From: Datnioides undecimradiatus
Lineage: Eukaryota > Chordata > Actinopteri > Lobotiformes > Datnioididae
NCBI GenBank assembly: GCA_008933995.1
Contig: WARS01000012.1
Coordinates: 4,154,001 to 4,218,000 of the forward strand
Direction of reading: 5' to 3'
DNA: 64,000 nucleotides
Within the stretch, counting starts at the first letter, position 1. Each line of letters opens with the position of its first letter. The translations under genes were made by a program, and so were the position numbers. The notes beneath the pieces were generated by a model, which worked only from the letters and a program-made list of their open reading frames with translations, searched no databases and was not told the DNA's origin. Of this stretch, positions 22,354 through 34,475 are shown in pieces.

Positions 22354-25300
22354 GTAAGTGATTTGAGTGGAGAAAAACACCAGCCAAAACCCCACGTCTC
22401 CTCTGGGCTATGAAGCCTGCCTGAAAATTCTTGGGTGTTCCTTTTAAAACAATCTCTGAAAAGGCTTATATAAGTGTACAGTGGAAATATCTAATACGGT
22501 GTCAGGCCTCTTAGGCGTCTGTTTTGTTTTATCAGTATCATATTTGCATAACCAGCCACGTGTCATCCCAGAGTACTATTGCAGTGTCAGATGAGAGATT
22601 CAGCTATACACACACGCAGAGTTTCAACCAGACTTTCCTTTAGTTTCTTTTCTTACTTTTATTTTGGCTAAAAATTGAGAAATGTTCTAAAAGTGCCTGC
22701 TTTGTATAAATTATTTCCGTCTCTGGATGATTATACGTCCCTGAGATTTGCTGCACAAATTCCACAGCTGAGGAAACTTCATTCCACTGTAACAAAATGA
22801 AGTCAAGGATTCTCTGCAGAAATAGCATTATCAAGTTAAATCCTTCTATTGGCTGAAGGTGCTAATTTCTCCAGACATGACCTAACACACAGGACCTCGC
22901 AATAACAAAAATAAGTTTTTATCCCAATTCAAGGCTGCACAAAGATATTGTAAAATGCAACATAAAGGTCGGCTGTGCACAATGTTGCATGCATATAAGA
23001 TTTACTCGTTAGCGTAATCGACACCCAAAATTGCCTTGACAGGCTGCTTGTTCAGCTTTATTTGTAGGCAAGTTTCAACCAGAAAAGTCACACGTCTGAG
23101 CTTTAAGTTCTACTGGCAGATTTAAGCAGGCCAAAAGATATTCATCAGTATCGGAGGCCACATTAGGGAACTTAAACCAGGTAGGAAATATTAATTGTCC
23201 GCTGCGAGTCATCAAAGCAGCGCTGCACTGTCACAAAATGAAGAGAGAATCATTTGACATTAAGTCAGATGCTGACAAGACATCTTGCAAAAGTATGGCG
23301 GTCCATGACTTGGACAAGAGGATATCACAGAGCAATAAATGAAGTTCCATTGATAGACTAAATAGAGGATGTTTTGCTGGTCAGTGACTTGCATTAAGAC
23401 AACGAGGCAGCTCCCAGAGGAAGGAAACTTTCCTAACTGCTGATCTGCATAAATTTCTGTGCCAAAATTTGCCAATGAAAGCTTAAAAAAAAACCTCTCA
23501 GTATATTGGCAGGCAATGATGAGGACGAAGACGGAGACGATATGCTGAAGTGGATTTTTAAAGGCCAGTATAGTAACGATGGTTTGGAGCAGGAAAAAGC
23601 TGAGACACAATTAATCAAATATGGCTCCCACCCCACCACGCCCTGAAATCTTTGACTTTATTAGAAACTGGAGAAGTGATCATCTATGCCAAGGTAATAA
23701 ATAATAAATAGAAAATCTGAAACTGGACGTCAAACTTACTAAAAAATCTGTGTGGGAAAGATTTTTATTTTGAACTACTATCTCCCCCCAACGTCAGCAC
23801 TTCTAACTTAGAAGCCTGGTATTAGGATGGAGGAAATGAAGCTTGGATTCTCTGAAGGCGGCTTCTTTGCTTTTCACATAGGATCCCGGATCTCCTACTG
23901 TCCTTTTGTGAGTGGTGCAGATCACTATTGGATCATGGCCACTCTTGGAGCCAAGATTAACTGATTGTTTGTTAAACACTCTATAAGTGCCAATTAACTG
24001 ACTGACCTCTCCTGAACAATAGTTTTTGCATGAAGTTTATTTGATTTGACTTTATTTTAAAAACATAATTAGACTTATTTTTTATTTTTATAACAAGGGA
24101 AAAAATTTCAATACAAGAAAAGTTAGCGATTGCTTAAAGGAGCAAATCTGTTTTTACAAGTGTTGCTTAAATGAACCAAAGCACCTCTTTGGGGTGCCCG
24201 TGATGACACTGGGTAAACTGGAAAATCCCCAAAATCCTGCCTAATATAATGTGGCTCTCAGAGCTTTAAGGATTTCATCATCCACCTTTATCACGTGAAG
24301 CTGGTTCAGCTTTTTTATTCCAAAAACCATTAATGTGATTTTGGAAAGTCAAGTTTATTTCTTAGTTCCCTACCTCCTTGGCACTGACTTTCAGTCTGTC
24401 TCGAAGCCATTTCCATGAAATTTTAATTCATGCAGGGATGGCAAATGTGATGACGGCCTGCATCTTGTCATTGAGGTTAAAAACCTCAGTGCACAAAAGG
24501 AACATTAATGTTGTGCCCCATGAGGTTATTAAATGTTAGACACTGTTTTCTGTCATGTCCCACACGCATGACGAAACTTGTTTGCTGTGGGTATTGGCAT
24601 ATGGGTTTAAGATGAGTCACTGGCTGGACACACAACTCAACTCCAGTTCTGCTGAGTGAGCATTTCATTCCACCCATTTAGCAGAGTATATACATATAAA
24701 AATGCACACATGTAAAGGAAAGACATAAACATAAAGAAATACTGTCTGATCAAAGAATGCATCAGCCCATCTGCTAAATTGTTCACCATCATGACAGAAA
24801 CACAGTGTCCTATGGAGAAAGGAATAAATAAACAAAACTGTTGTACAGTGTCTGGTCACTGATGTCAACAAGCAAAAACCACAGCATCAAATTAAAGATA
24901 TTAAAGTGGTTCCCTCGAGTCTTTTCTTTCAACTGTATGGGTGTTTTTCTGCATGTGGACACGAGCGGCATGGCCAGCATTGCTACTTTCGATTTCAACC
25001 AATCACAGCCAGTTGGTTCGGTTTTCCACTCATATCTAGTGCCCCTGTGGCCACTTAGCTCATCTTGTCCTCTGGAAAGAGATACTTATTCAAATGGATT
25101 AATCACCAGAGGGGTCCACTTTGAAGAGGCGCACAGAGACGAAATGAAGGGGTAGAAAGACGGTTGGAGGAAAGTGGATGTGAAGGGATAAGATGCTATG
25201 TTGTAGCCAAGGCAGCAGGGAGGATTTCAATAGCAGGCTGTTGGCACGACTACGTGGCTTTAGATTCCTGGCGTTGCCTGCATGTCTTCAGGGGGCCGTC

Positions 25301-26229
25301 TTTGCGTGCCCACCATATTAAGGTGGGCCAAGACCCCTCAGAATTCAGCCCATATGCTCCCCCTCTCCCTACCCAGCAGCACCCTGTGCCTCAGCCAAAG
25401 CACACAATCTGTCCCGATTACCGGCCCCCCCCCCCATCTTTGATACTGGCCTCATCTAAAATATGCATATGTCTGGTTGTCTCTGCGCTACAATAACTCA
25501 GCTGCACTACAAACCGCACAGATCCCACCTGTCTTTACCTCTGTCTTCCTTGATCTTTGACAAATTACACTAAACGTGTCCAGCGGCTTTGAGGCAGCTC
25601 TGATGCTAGAGTAAAAATCAATAAAGTCACCTTGAGGTGGTGCATTTTAAAGATCAGATTTACAAGAAAGGAGAATTTCATCATCAGGCTTTCCTGAGGA
25701 GCCACGGCACAAACTATCTCACCGTGTCCTTGCTTTTCAAATCAAGTTTACATGCCAGCTTGTTTTCCATCCATCCATTCCATCATTCAGCAGGGGTGTG
25801 ACATCAGAGCCCTTCACCATGCCAGGCCAAAGCTAGGGCCAAGCAGACTGCAGCTACAGTTTTCATGGTTGCCTACGAGCTATACTGGACATTCTTGGCT
25901 TGGTGTGGGGATGAGTGCAGCTGCAGACGACCCAGTCCGCAGCGTGCTTCTGATGGCTGTTTATTCAGTCAGTGTGCCCCACTAATGGCCTGCCACATGT
26001 AACCAGGACAAGCCAGACTCGCACTGCAGTGGCCACATGTCTCTGAAAATACTGATACAGCATTTATGTTCGAATGTGCACTCACACGCAAACGTGCAGA
26101 TGCATTATTATTTGATCATAATAATCATTAATCCACGCATGATTAAGTCTTCCAATGTTGCCATCTTTGAATTCCTTGTCCGAAATGTAAAGATATTTCA
26201 CTCATGATGATAAAAAAAAAGACAAAGGC
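22354..26229. other. Non-coding stretch, no gene seen
   Basis: An octamer word ATTTGCAT is at 22542-22549. Dense blocks lie at 23120-23250 and 24900-25330. The rest is AT-rich, with a C-run near 25426-25434. No coding or RNA gene evidence. Confidence 0.65.
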
Positions 26230-26286
26230 AGCAAGACATGACACATATGAGAAGCTGGAACACGCTTCTCATATGTGTCATTTGCT
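26230..26286. other. Near-perfect 57-nt hairpin
   Basis: Arms ATGACACATATGAGAAGC (26238-26255) and GCTTCTCATATGTGTCAT (26264-26281) are perfect 18-bp complements around the 8-nt loop TGGAACAC. Outside them AGCAA (26230-26234) pairs with TTGCT (26282-26286) across a 3-nt bulge (GAC, 26235-26237) on the 5' side only. The size is that of a small microRNA precursor, but neither arm matches a microRNA I know and the loop is short. Alternatives are a template-switch mutation or a miniature foldback element. The structure is seen directly and its function is unknown. Confidence 0.9.
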
Positions 26287-29068
26287 CCATAAATTTCTTA
26301 AAAATGGCAAAGCAGCATTTCATAATCACAGACCAACATCAACTCACTTGTAGTCGCACACGCACACAGATATAAATTTTAAAAAGTACTACATAATTTC
26401 TTCCATATATGGCAAAAAATGGGTTTATTGATTACATTTTAAAGCAACACCGAAGAAAACTCACCACCTACCAAAGTCTGGTGACATGTTTACTCATAAT
26501 TAAATGCTATTACAGTGCAAATAGCCAAACTAATACAAAAGAAAAGTATGATAAATACACCTCGTCCAACAAACCTAATACCAGCTCTCTGTTCCCATTG
26601 GGATTATTGTTTACCTCTCCTGAACGTGGCAACGAAGGACTTGTTTGTCTTGCTTTAGAGATGATGATGGTGGCATAATAGACTCCAAGGACAACAAACA
26701 GCCTCACAAAAGCAAGTTGAGAAGGGCTAATGAGTAACTGCAGGTCAAACATTAGTGAAATATGGGGCCGGGTGAGGGCGGCATTTCAGTTTTTTGAGCT
26801 TTAACGTAGCCGCCTGGTCTTGGCTCCCACCTTGTGCTGTGCCATGTTGAAATACCTCCTTTGCTTTTACATGCTTTCATTAGACACTGAGTGGTCATTA
26901 ATCACAGCACCCCTGTTAGACAAGCCCCTGTGAAACAGAGGGAGAGACTTAATGATGGTTTATAGTAACAAGAACTCCACAAACATACATGTATATCACA
27001 TGTATGATCACAGGCATGCTCAGAAATGCGTGCAAACACACGTGGATGCACCACAGAAACACAAATCTTTGCATATGCCTTGCAGTGCAAAGCCTTGTGA
27101 GAGATGAAATGAAAAAGAAAATGTGTCAGAGAAAAGATCTTAGTATCTGTGACAGACTTCAAACCACCAAATTTGATGTGGCAGGTTCAGGTTTCATTCT
27201 CCAAGGGAAACTCCAACAAAATTCAAACAATACTACCAAATCCACCCGTCCAATAAGATATAATCAGTCATGACGCAAGTAAGACAACATCTAGTTTCCT
27301 TGGCCAACTGGAGAAATGACGAGACTCTACAGAGCCTGATGGCGAAGCTTGTTTTGAAAGCTGGGAGATGACTTCTCCATACGTTCAAGCTGTTTTGGGA
27401 AAGAATACAAAATGAGCTCGCCTGCGTATCGCCAATGAAGTCTGCGCTCATGCTGACACACCATGCTATTTCAATTTCAAACACAGTGTTGTTCAGCCTG
27501 ACGTTAGCTGCCAAGCTTTTTATCTGCCAGACCTGATGAAGTAGGTTTTTTTCTTTTATACTTCATCTCCATCTGACGCATTATTGAATGTTAAATTGTC
27601 AATTAAAGTTTTATGCTCCAACGGTAGAGAAAGCCACAAATCCTCAGCTCCATCTTTTATTCATCTGGCCTAGTTTGTGAGATACATAAAGACTTGCAGT
27701 ATACATCATGTCCAAGCTGTCCACTCATCAGTCCAGACATAACTTTTAACAGTCTACAGTAATATCTTAATACCCACTGACTGGATGACCTCTTTTAAAG
27801 GTGTGGCGCTACATCCAGGTCACCTTTCTCTGTGTGTGTACACACATCAGGTCTGTGTATTAAAATTGCTCCAGTGAAATGGAAGAGAACCAGTTAAAGA
27901 CTCCAGAGACAAAAAGGTGGGAGAGAATCAGAAAAAAAAAAGCCCACAGTGGGTTTAGGAGTCACACCACATCAATTCAGAGCAGAATCTGCTTCAAAGC
28001 TGATACCTCACAGCTCATTTACCTCCACAGTCATTTTTCATTCAAGGAATCCATGACAGCCAGAGAGGAGCATGCACGATACACACTCACAGATGGACAC
28101 CCTTTGGCATTAATAAAGGAATCTAAATGTATTCTTACAGCATTCATTTTACCTTTTGCAAACATCTAATAGCAGCCAGCTGTCAAATACCACTTTATAA
28201 TTTGAGACGATTCTACTCAGGTTCAGTCGACCCTAACAATGATAGTTGAAAAACACACAGAGTGTACATAACCATGTAAGAAACTTGGGAGCCTTCTACA
28301 AGCAATAGTGTGGAAAGATTTTCAGTCTGTTAAACCTCTTGAAAATGAAAACACATTGACAACTCTGAAGGGTAGAATCACTTAAAAGAGGAGGGGCTGG
28401 GGAAAAAAGTTTGTTCATACTTATTGGCACAGTAGGTCACAGGAAACAGAAACAGAGAAGTTTACATTCCCCATTTGGAATCCACCCGAAAGCTCATATC
28501 CATCCTTTATATTCTCAAGCTATTAAAATCAAACTGGGAAATAAAATCCAAAAGCGTTTCTCGAGAGGAATTTGAGAGCTGAGCTGAAAGAAAACCCAAA
28601 ATGTTCCATTTTACTGTACCAATTTACTTTTTTTTTCCTTTCTAAAACAGGAAAATAAAATCTTTATCACACTTTAAACTGAAGTGAAGAACATAGAACA
28701 AAAAGGATATAAAAATAGTTTTAAAGTTTTCTACATCAGGACATTTTAGATATTGTCAGATTAGGTTTTATATCAAAAACACAATAAAATAAATTGATTT
28801 TCCAGCGCAACAAGTACAAAAAGCATTACTACTCTGGAATGGTAATTCTCCAAACATGTTAAACCAAAATCCATGAATTGTCTGCAAATACCAGTTGCCT
28901 CAGCTCAAATTCATGGCCATATAGCACATTAGTGAAAAGTCTCCAGTGGGACAGATCAAAAACATAACAGCTCATGTTAAATGCAAGGTGCATTACATTG
29001 TCTTTTTTTTCCCTTTGTCCACCCATGGTCAATGTTACTTAGCTTATGCGTCACACTTTTACTGTATT
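26287..29068. other. Non-coding stretch, no gene seen
   Basis: AT-rich unique sequence. A more complex block at 27270-27530 contains several CpGs and could be a conserved element. The stretch 28380-28930 is A/T-rich and featureless. Confidence 0.65.
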
Positions 29069-29120
29069 GTATGTGTGTGTGTTTTTATAGGTGAGTGTGT
29101 GTGTGTGTGTGTGTGTGTGT
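29069..29120. repeat. (TG)n microsatellite, interrupted
   Basis: Seven TG units (29069-29082), an interruption TTTTATAG, then a longer GT array (29091-29120). Confidence 0.95.
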
Positions 29121-32100
29121 CTGGAGGAGAAAGGGCTCCTTGGACACTCCTTATTACCATGACATTTCTTCCTCTAAAACTGTAGGCTATATATTACTGG
29201 CTCCATTAAAACCTACACTGTAACTCAGGAGATGATCCAACAGCATTACATCCAGGCCACCCAGCAGAAATACCCCCTTTAACGATGGAAATGGAAGAAA
29301 AGACTGATCAAACTGCCATTGGGTTTTAGAGCATGCAGCGCCTTTGATACAGGCCAGTCGACTGTAGCACAGACTGAAAGATCCCATTTTGCTCTAAGGA
29401 GAAAATAATGCAAACCAGCCCTGGGAAGGAGGGAGGGAGGGAGAGAGAAAGGAGAGTTCACATACGTATATGGAGATCTGCAATGGTGGAGAGAGCTGTC
29501 CACGCTTCAGTGTGATGAAGACATGGAGATGCGGGACGGAATCTGGGAAGCGTCAGTGATGACGAGCAGGAGCCGATGCCACGCAATTCATCTCTATTAA
29601 CTCCCATTCACCTCTCCTTTGAACTGTCATTTGACTGGAAGGAGACTGAGCACGAGTAAACATTATCTACTGTGTGTTTGTGTGTATGTCCTGTGACTGT
29701 TTTCAGCCCTCTGAATGTAATTTGATAATGGCTGCACCTTCCAGAAAAAAGCTATTAACTATTAAATGCCGGGTTTGTTTTTTCGGCAACACACATTTTT
29801 TGATATTGTTAGAGTAATATAGTAAATAATCACAATTTGGGGGGATTCACTTATACTAAAAATGGGGGGGGGGTTCTACAGATTAATTGTGTTAATACTT
29901 CTCTAAATTCATTGATTGCTTGAGATACTTATAATCTAAGAATTTCCCTTCATTCAAGTCCCTCTTGAGTCGAACTCAAGTGAACACCTAAATTTCACTT
30001 TAATGTTGTGGTCCAGTATGTCTGAACAGTGTCTACAACCAGAAAGATGATGATGTGTTAGTTGGATCAGTAGTTTTGGGAGAGTGATGATCCTTGTGAA
30101 CCATAATGCCCCCTCCCCCCAGACACACTAAACAAGAGACTAATGACTTTTGAGACCAGATGAGACACGTCACACTCCAGTCTCTTGTGTCAAATCTTGC
30201 AAACACACACATCAATAAACACACAAGTGCATTTGTGTACATGAGACTAAAAACGAAAGCTGTGTAGTTGGTGGCCAATATATTACACCTTAACTGTTCA
30301 AGTTACATAACTCAAATGTGGCTGGAAGCATCAGCATCAGTGGTGAGCAGAGGTCTGCAGTGCAAATAAGAAAGAGGGTTGATTTTTAGGGGTCCAGTGG
30401 GTAGACATGTGCCCCAACTCCAGACATCCACCGTCTGTCTGCTCATCCGCTCCCCAGGATGTCACTCCATTCATCATCCCACTGCACGCCACACAGCTCC
30501 GCTTAGCCGCATTCTTCAGTTACAATCAGGCTTTCATACTCATCCTCTGATGACTAAGCCAGGCACTGGAACAGACAGTAGCTCCTCAGTTGGCTCTCAG
30601 TGGCAGGAGATTTGAGGACACTGATACCGAATGCCGTGAGCATCTGCCAATCCATGCATGTAAAACTATATGGAGGATTGCGTGGAGTAGTTATCTGGCA
30701 TAATCTGGTGTAATCTATAAATCTAAAATTACTGTGAACATGTTTTAATGATATAATAGTCTGAGCAAAAAAGTGAAGATCCTTGATAAAGTGTAAAAGA
30801 AAGGTAAAAAAGGCATTACAGTGTTGAAAAGAAGGTTTATGACTCAAAGTTGATGACAGTTGGATTGATTTCCAGCTGAGAGAAACTCATCTAACTAAAA
30901 TGGAAGGAGTCTAAGTCTGCATGTCTGTCCTTCGATTTTCTCAACAATTGTTCATTCTATCGATTTCAGGCTCAGCTGGTGAAGGAACTAAGGAAGTGCG
31001 GTGTTGAGTGCAACACTGTTTGTCTGTCACAAGCACAATATGACATTCTGTGAAAAGAAAGTGATAGTCCCACATGGATACAGACTGGGAGGTCTTTTTA
31101 TTACAACTTAGATTGATTTTGTTCAGATATAATCAGAAAAGAAAACAAATTCTCCTTGTAGTTCTTCTTCCATTGACAGCAAAGATCACATCAGTCAATG
31201 GCAGAAGACCGTGTAAATATACAGATGGATGACACAGACAAGACTGTCAAATTTTGTGGACATAAAACATGCCTCCCCTGTGATTAATATAAGTCATAAA
31301 GATGAAAATCAACAGTGTTCCTTTCAGAACCACTGATCTGAAACAACTCAACCCTACGAGCTATAAAATGGAAAACCTGAGCAGGGAAACTCCTTCTTTG
31401 GATAAATCATTTTAAAAATATGTCTTCTAAAATTATTGTAAAAGCATTTTAATGATAGCCCATGTAAGAAAATCCTTTGATGAAATACCTGCTGTGGTTC
31501 TCGCTTTTTCACACAGTAAATAGAGAAGGTAGCTGAATCCCTTTACCTGTCATATTAGAAGCCCTCAAAGCTCTCAAGATGTGTTTCTCAGAAGGTGATT
31601 CAAAGTTACAGAGCCAGCAAGCCTCCCGCAGACAAACCCAAACAAGAAGAAGATTTACAGATACCCCTGTAGCTTGGGTGAAGTTTCACATGAGGGAGAG
31701 AATAAAGAGGCTGGAGAGGAGATTATTTCTCTCGACAATGATCAGAAGATTAGAGGAAGAGGTCTGGTTTTGAAGTCAAACGCTCCTATGCTGCTTTTCT
31801 CAGCATCAGCTTCAAATGACAGCCTTTAGAGAAATATCTGCATTGGATCACCAAAAAGCAAACTAATATGGGCTCTGACATTTTCTATCAAGAGGTTTAA
31901 TTGATTGATTCTTTTGGAAAACAGCCCTTCGGTTTCACAGAAGGTGCACATGTTGAATGTATTTCAGGCAGCAGCACTCCATTCATATGACAAGAGTGCC
32001 ATGATGATAAAAAGACTTCAAAACATGTGCTGAAAGTGAAAAAAAACACTTGAGAGGTCCAGAGTAGGTCAACACCTCGACAGCTTCACCAGGAATTCCC

Positions 32101-34016
32101 TTTATATAGTCAGATTTTTCTTCTAAGTCTTATTTGCCCATGATTATTCATACATAAGACCTCAGTTGTTCGGTGGGGGTGTGCAGGGAGACGGGTAGAA
32201 GGTGAAAAACAAGAGTTGAAATGGCCGAGGGAAATCATTACCAGCTTTGGCTTCAGAGGGGAAAAAAATGGTAAATCCACAGTAGAATTCCTAGACTGGA
32301 AACTTTGCTTAAGGGGCTCTTCCGTAATTAAGGAATTTGCAAGAGAAGACGGGTCTCCAAGAACATGAAAAATAGAAATACCTTCATATTGGTGGGTCCC
32401 CTGCTATTCTTTCATCTACTTCTTCCTAATCATTGTCCTAATTCTACTAAAACTCTTACATTTCCCATAATAATAACAATAGAAAAATGCAGAACTTCTA
32501 GAAATGCTTTTGAAACGGATCCTTCAATTTGCTTACAAAAGACTTGACTAAAATGTTCCCCGAAAAAGGAGCAATTTTTCACACTTTTATTTATGTAAGC
32601 AGGTTGAACTCGGGCGACACCTTTGGGGCAATTTGAGGATAAACTTTGGATAGCACATGGAAAAAGGGGGGCAGATACATGTGACTGCAAGCCAGTGAGC
32701 CTGTGGCAGGTGGAAACAGTGGAAAGCACTTAGCCTCCGTCGTCATAGCGATGTGCGGCTGCAGTGGCTGTTGACATCCAAGCTCAAACAGAATAACAGC
32801 AACAGAACAGACTTCCAGATCCAGCCTCATCCTGTTTCAGAGGTACACTATGGAAACAGATACAGACTATCAGATGCTATTTATGCTCATTTCCTTTGCC
32901 ACCTTCTCAGTCTTTGGCCTCTACAATGTTTCACCTGTTCCATTTGTATGTCTCCACCTTTCTTTGCAAATATAAACCTCACTACTTTCCCCCTTCACCA
33001 TTATCATCTTTCTCTTTGCTTCCTCTTGTCTGGCACTGAGACAAACGGATCTGGCTCCAATTCCAAATGTCAAAAAAAGTGGCCAAATGCTTGGTGAAAG
33101 TGATGTTAGGCCCATGACAACTTCTAATATGATGATTTATCGCAGTCAAACGTGTATATGGGCGTAAGGGCATGTGCTGTTGGCCTGGCTCTGAGTTCAT
33201 GTCAGCTCTACTTACCACATCCTTTTCATGATGAAAAAAAGATCTCATACCTTATCGATTGCACCGTCTTTTATGGTGTGCATGTGCATGAAAGAAATAC
33301 CTAGTCTGAGTGTATCCACAACAACTGTAGACAAAGTCAGTATCAATCATTTGAAGAAAAATCACCCACATATCTGTGGGTTTGGCCGTTCTCAGCTGCA
33401 GGAACCCCAAAAATCATAATAGACACATTTATTCTTGCTCTGGCCGACATGCCAGTCAGTGCTGGGATCTCCATTTATTCTCTCTAAGAATCTGCCACCA
33501 TGTTTTTGCAGTTTATCAGAAACAAATCTAAAATGGCAAGGGGAATTTGGAATTTAGCTACTGTATATCTATTAAGTATCCACAGTATTATAGGTTCTAC
33601 TGGAATGATCTTAATTACTTAGGGCAGGCACGAAGATGCGGGCTGAGTTTGGAGCCACTGTAACAGAAATGAAATCACTCAACTCTAAATAAACTGTAAA
33701 CAACCATAATGACTGAATTTTTGTACCTTTTAAAAAACAAACAACTGCACAGCGAGAGAACCGAGTGAATATGTTTCTGTGTTGTCCTTGTATTAGTCCA
33801 GATATGACATTTTAAAAGCTTTTGACTAATGCACCATGTTATTTCCAACATACAATATCTTTTTTTGTTTTATGTCAGTGTTGTTTTTAATCATACATTT
33901 TTGTTGGGTATTTAAATTTTGTATTTTTTTTTAACTTGTCAGATTTTATTATTTGCCTTTCAGCAGTTCTGGACAATTTTGGTTCAGTCTTCTAAAGCGC
34001 TTCAGGTATCTAAAAG

Positions 34017-34020
<4 letters not shown>
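29121..34020. other. Non-coding stretch, no gene seen
   Basis: It contains a GGGA repeat (about 29425-29450) and a G10 run (29864-29873). A dense block at 29500-29650 looks like a possible conserved element, and a GC-richer patch lies at 32730-32830. Frames of up to about 115 codons have no family resemblance. Confidence 0.65.

Positions 34021-34057
<37 letters not shown>
34021..34057. repeat. (TAT)n trinucleotide repeat
   Basis: About twelve perfect TAT units. The poly-tyrosine frame across it is an artefact. Confidence 0.95.
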
Positions 34058-34296
34058 TAGGTAAGCAGAGAAATTTGAAACATAGTCAACTCTTCTGTTG
34101 AATATGGAGATGTCTAAGGTGTGATGAGAAAGTAAATCTTATTCTTCTGAGCAAGAGTCTGTAGATATTTGTTGTGTCATGCAAATAAAATACCAATCCT
34201 CCTTTTAATATTTCTACCCCTCAATGCCCTCTATATAACAACCCATACCAGACCCTGACTCCTCCAATCCGGCTGACCTTCTGTCTTCCTGTTCAG

Positions 34297-34475
34297 TCAG
34301 GTCCTGGAGCCACCAGTTCCTGTGTGGGCTTATCAGGCTGATAAGGACCTGTGCCTCCTTCCCAGGGAACTCTGGAGCCACCAGGCCCTGAGGGTTCTGG
34401 ACAGGATGGAGGATGCCTCTCGGGGCTTATCTCCCCTTTACTCAGCAGCACATAGCCAGAGCCAAGGCCAGCCAG
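34297..34475 (+). other. Candidate 179-base exon, unconfirmed
   Basis: The 3' splice-like signal is strong: a branch-point-like CTGAC about 20 bases upstream, a pyrimidine tract, and CAG ending at 34296. A CAG-GTGGG donor-like site follows at 34476. The frame VLEPPVPVWAYQ... is open throughout and continues past the donor to a stop at 34597, so a terminal exon is also possible. The segment is an isolated GC-rich island in AT-rich DNA. The 13-base word CTGGAGCCACCAG occurs twice (34304 and 34372). The reverse strand is open too. No protein family was recognised, and a non-coding exon or conserved element are alternatives. Confidence 0.25.

Noticed and set aside
33919-34101. Open frame with poly-tyrosine
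   Set aside because: Translation of the TAT repeat.
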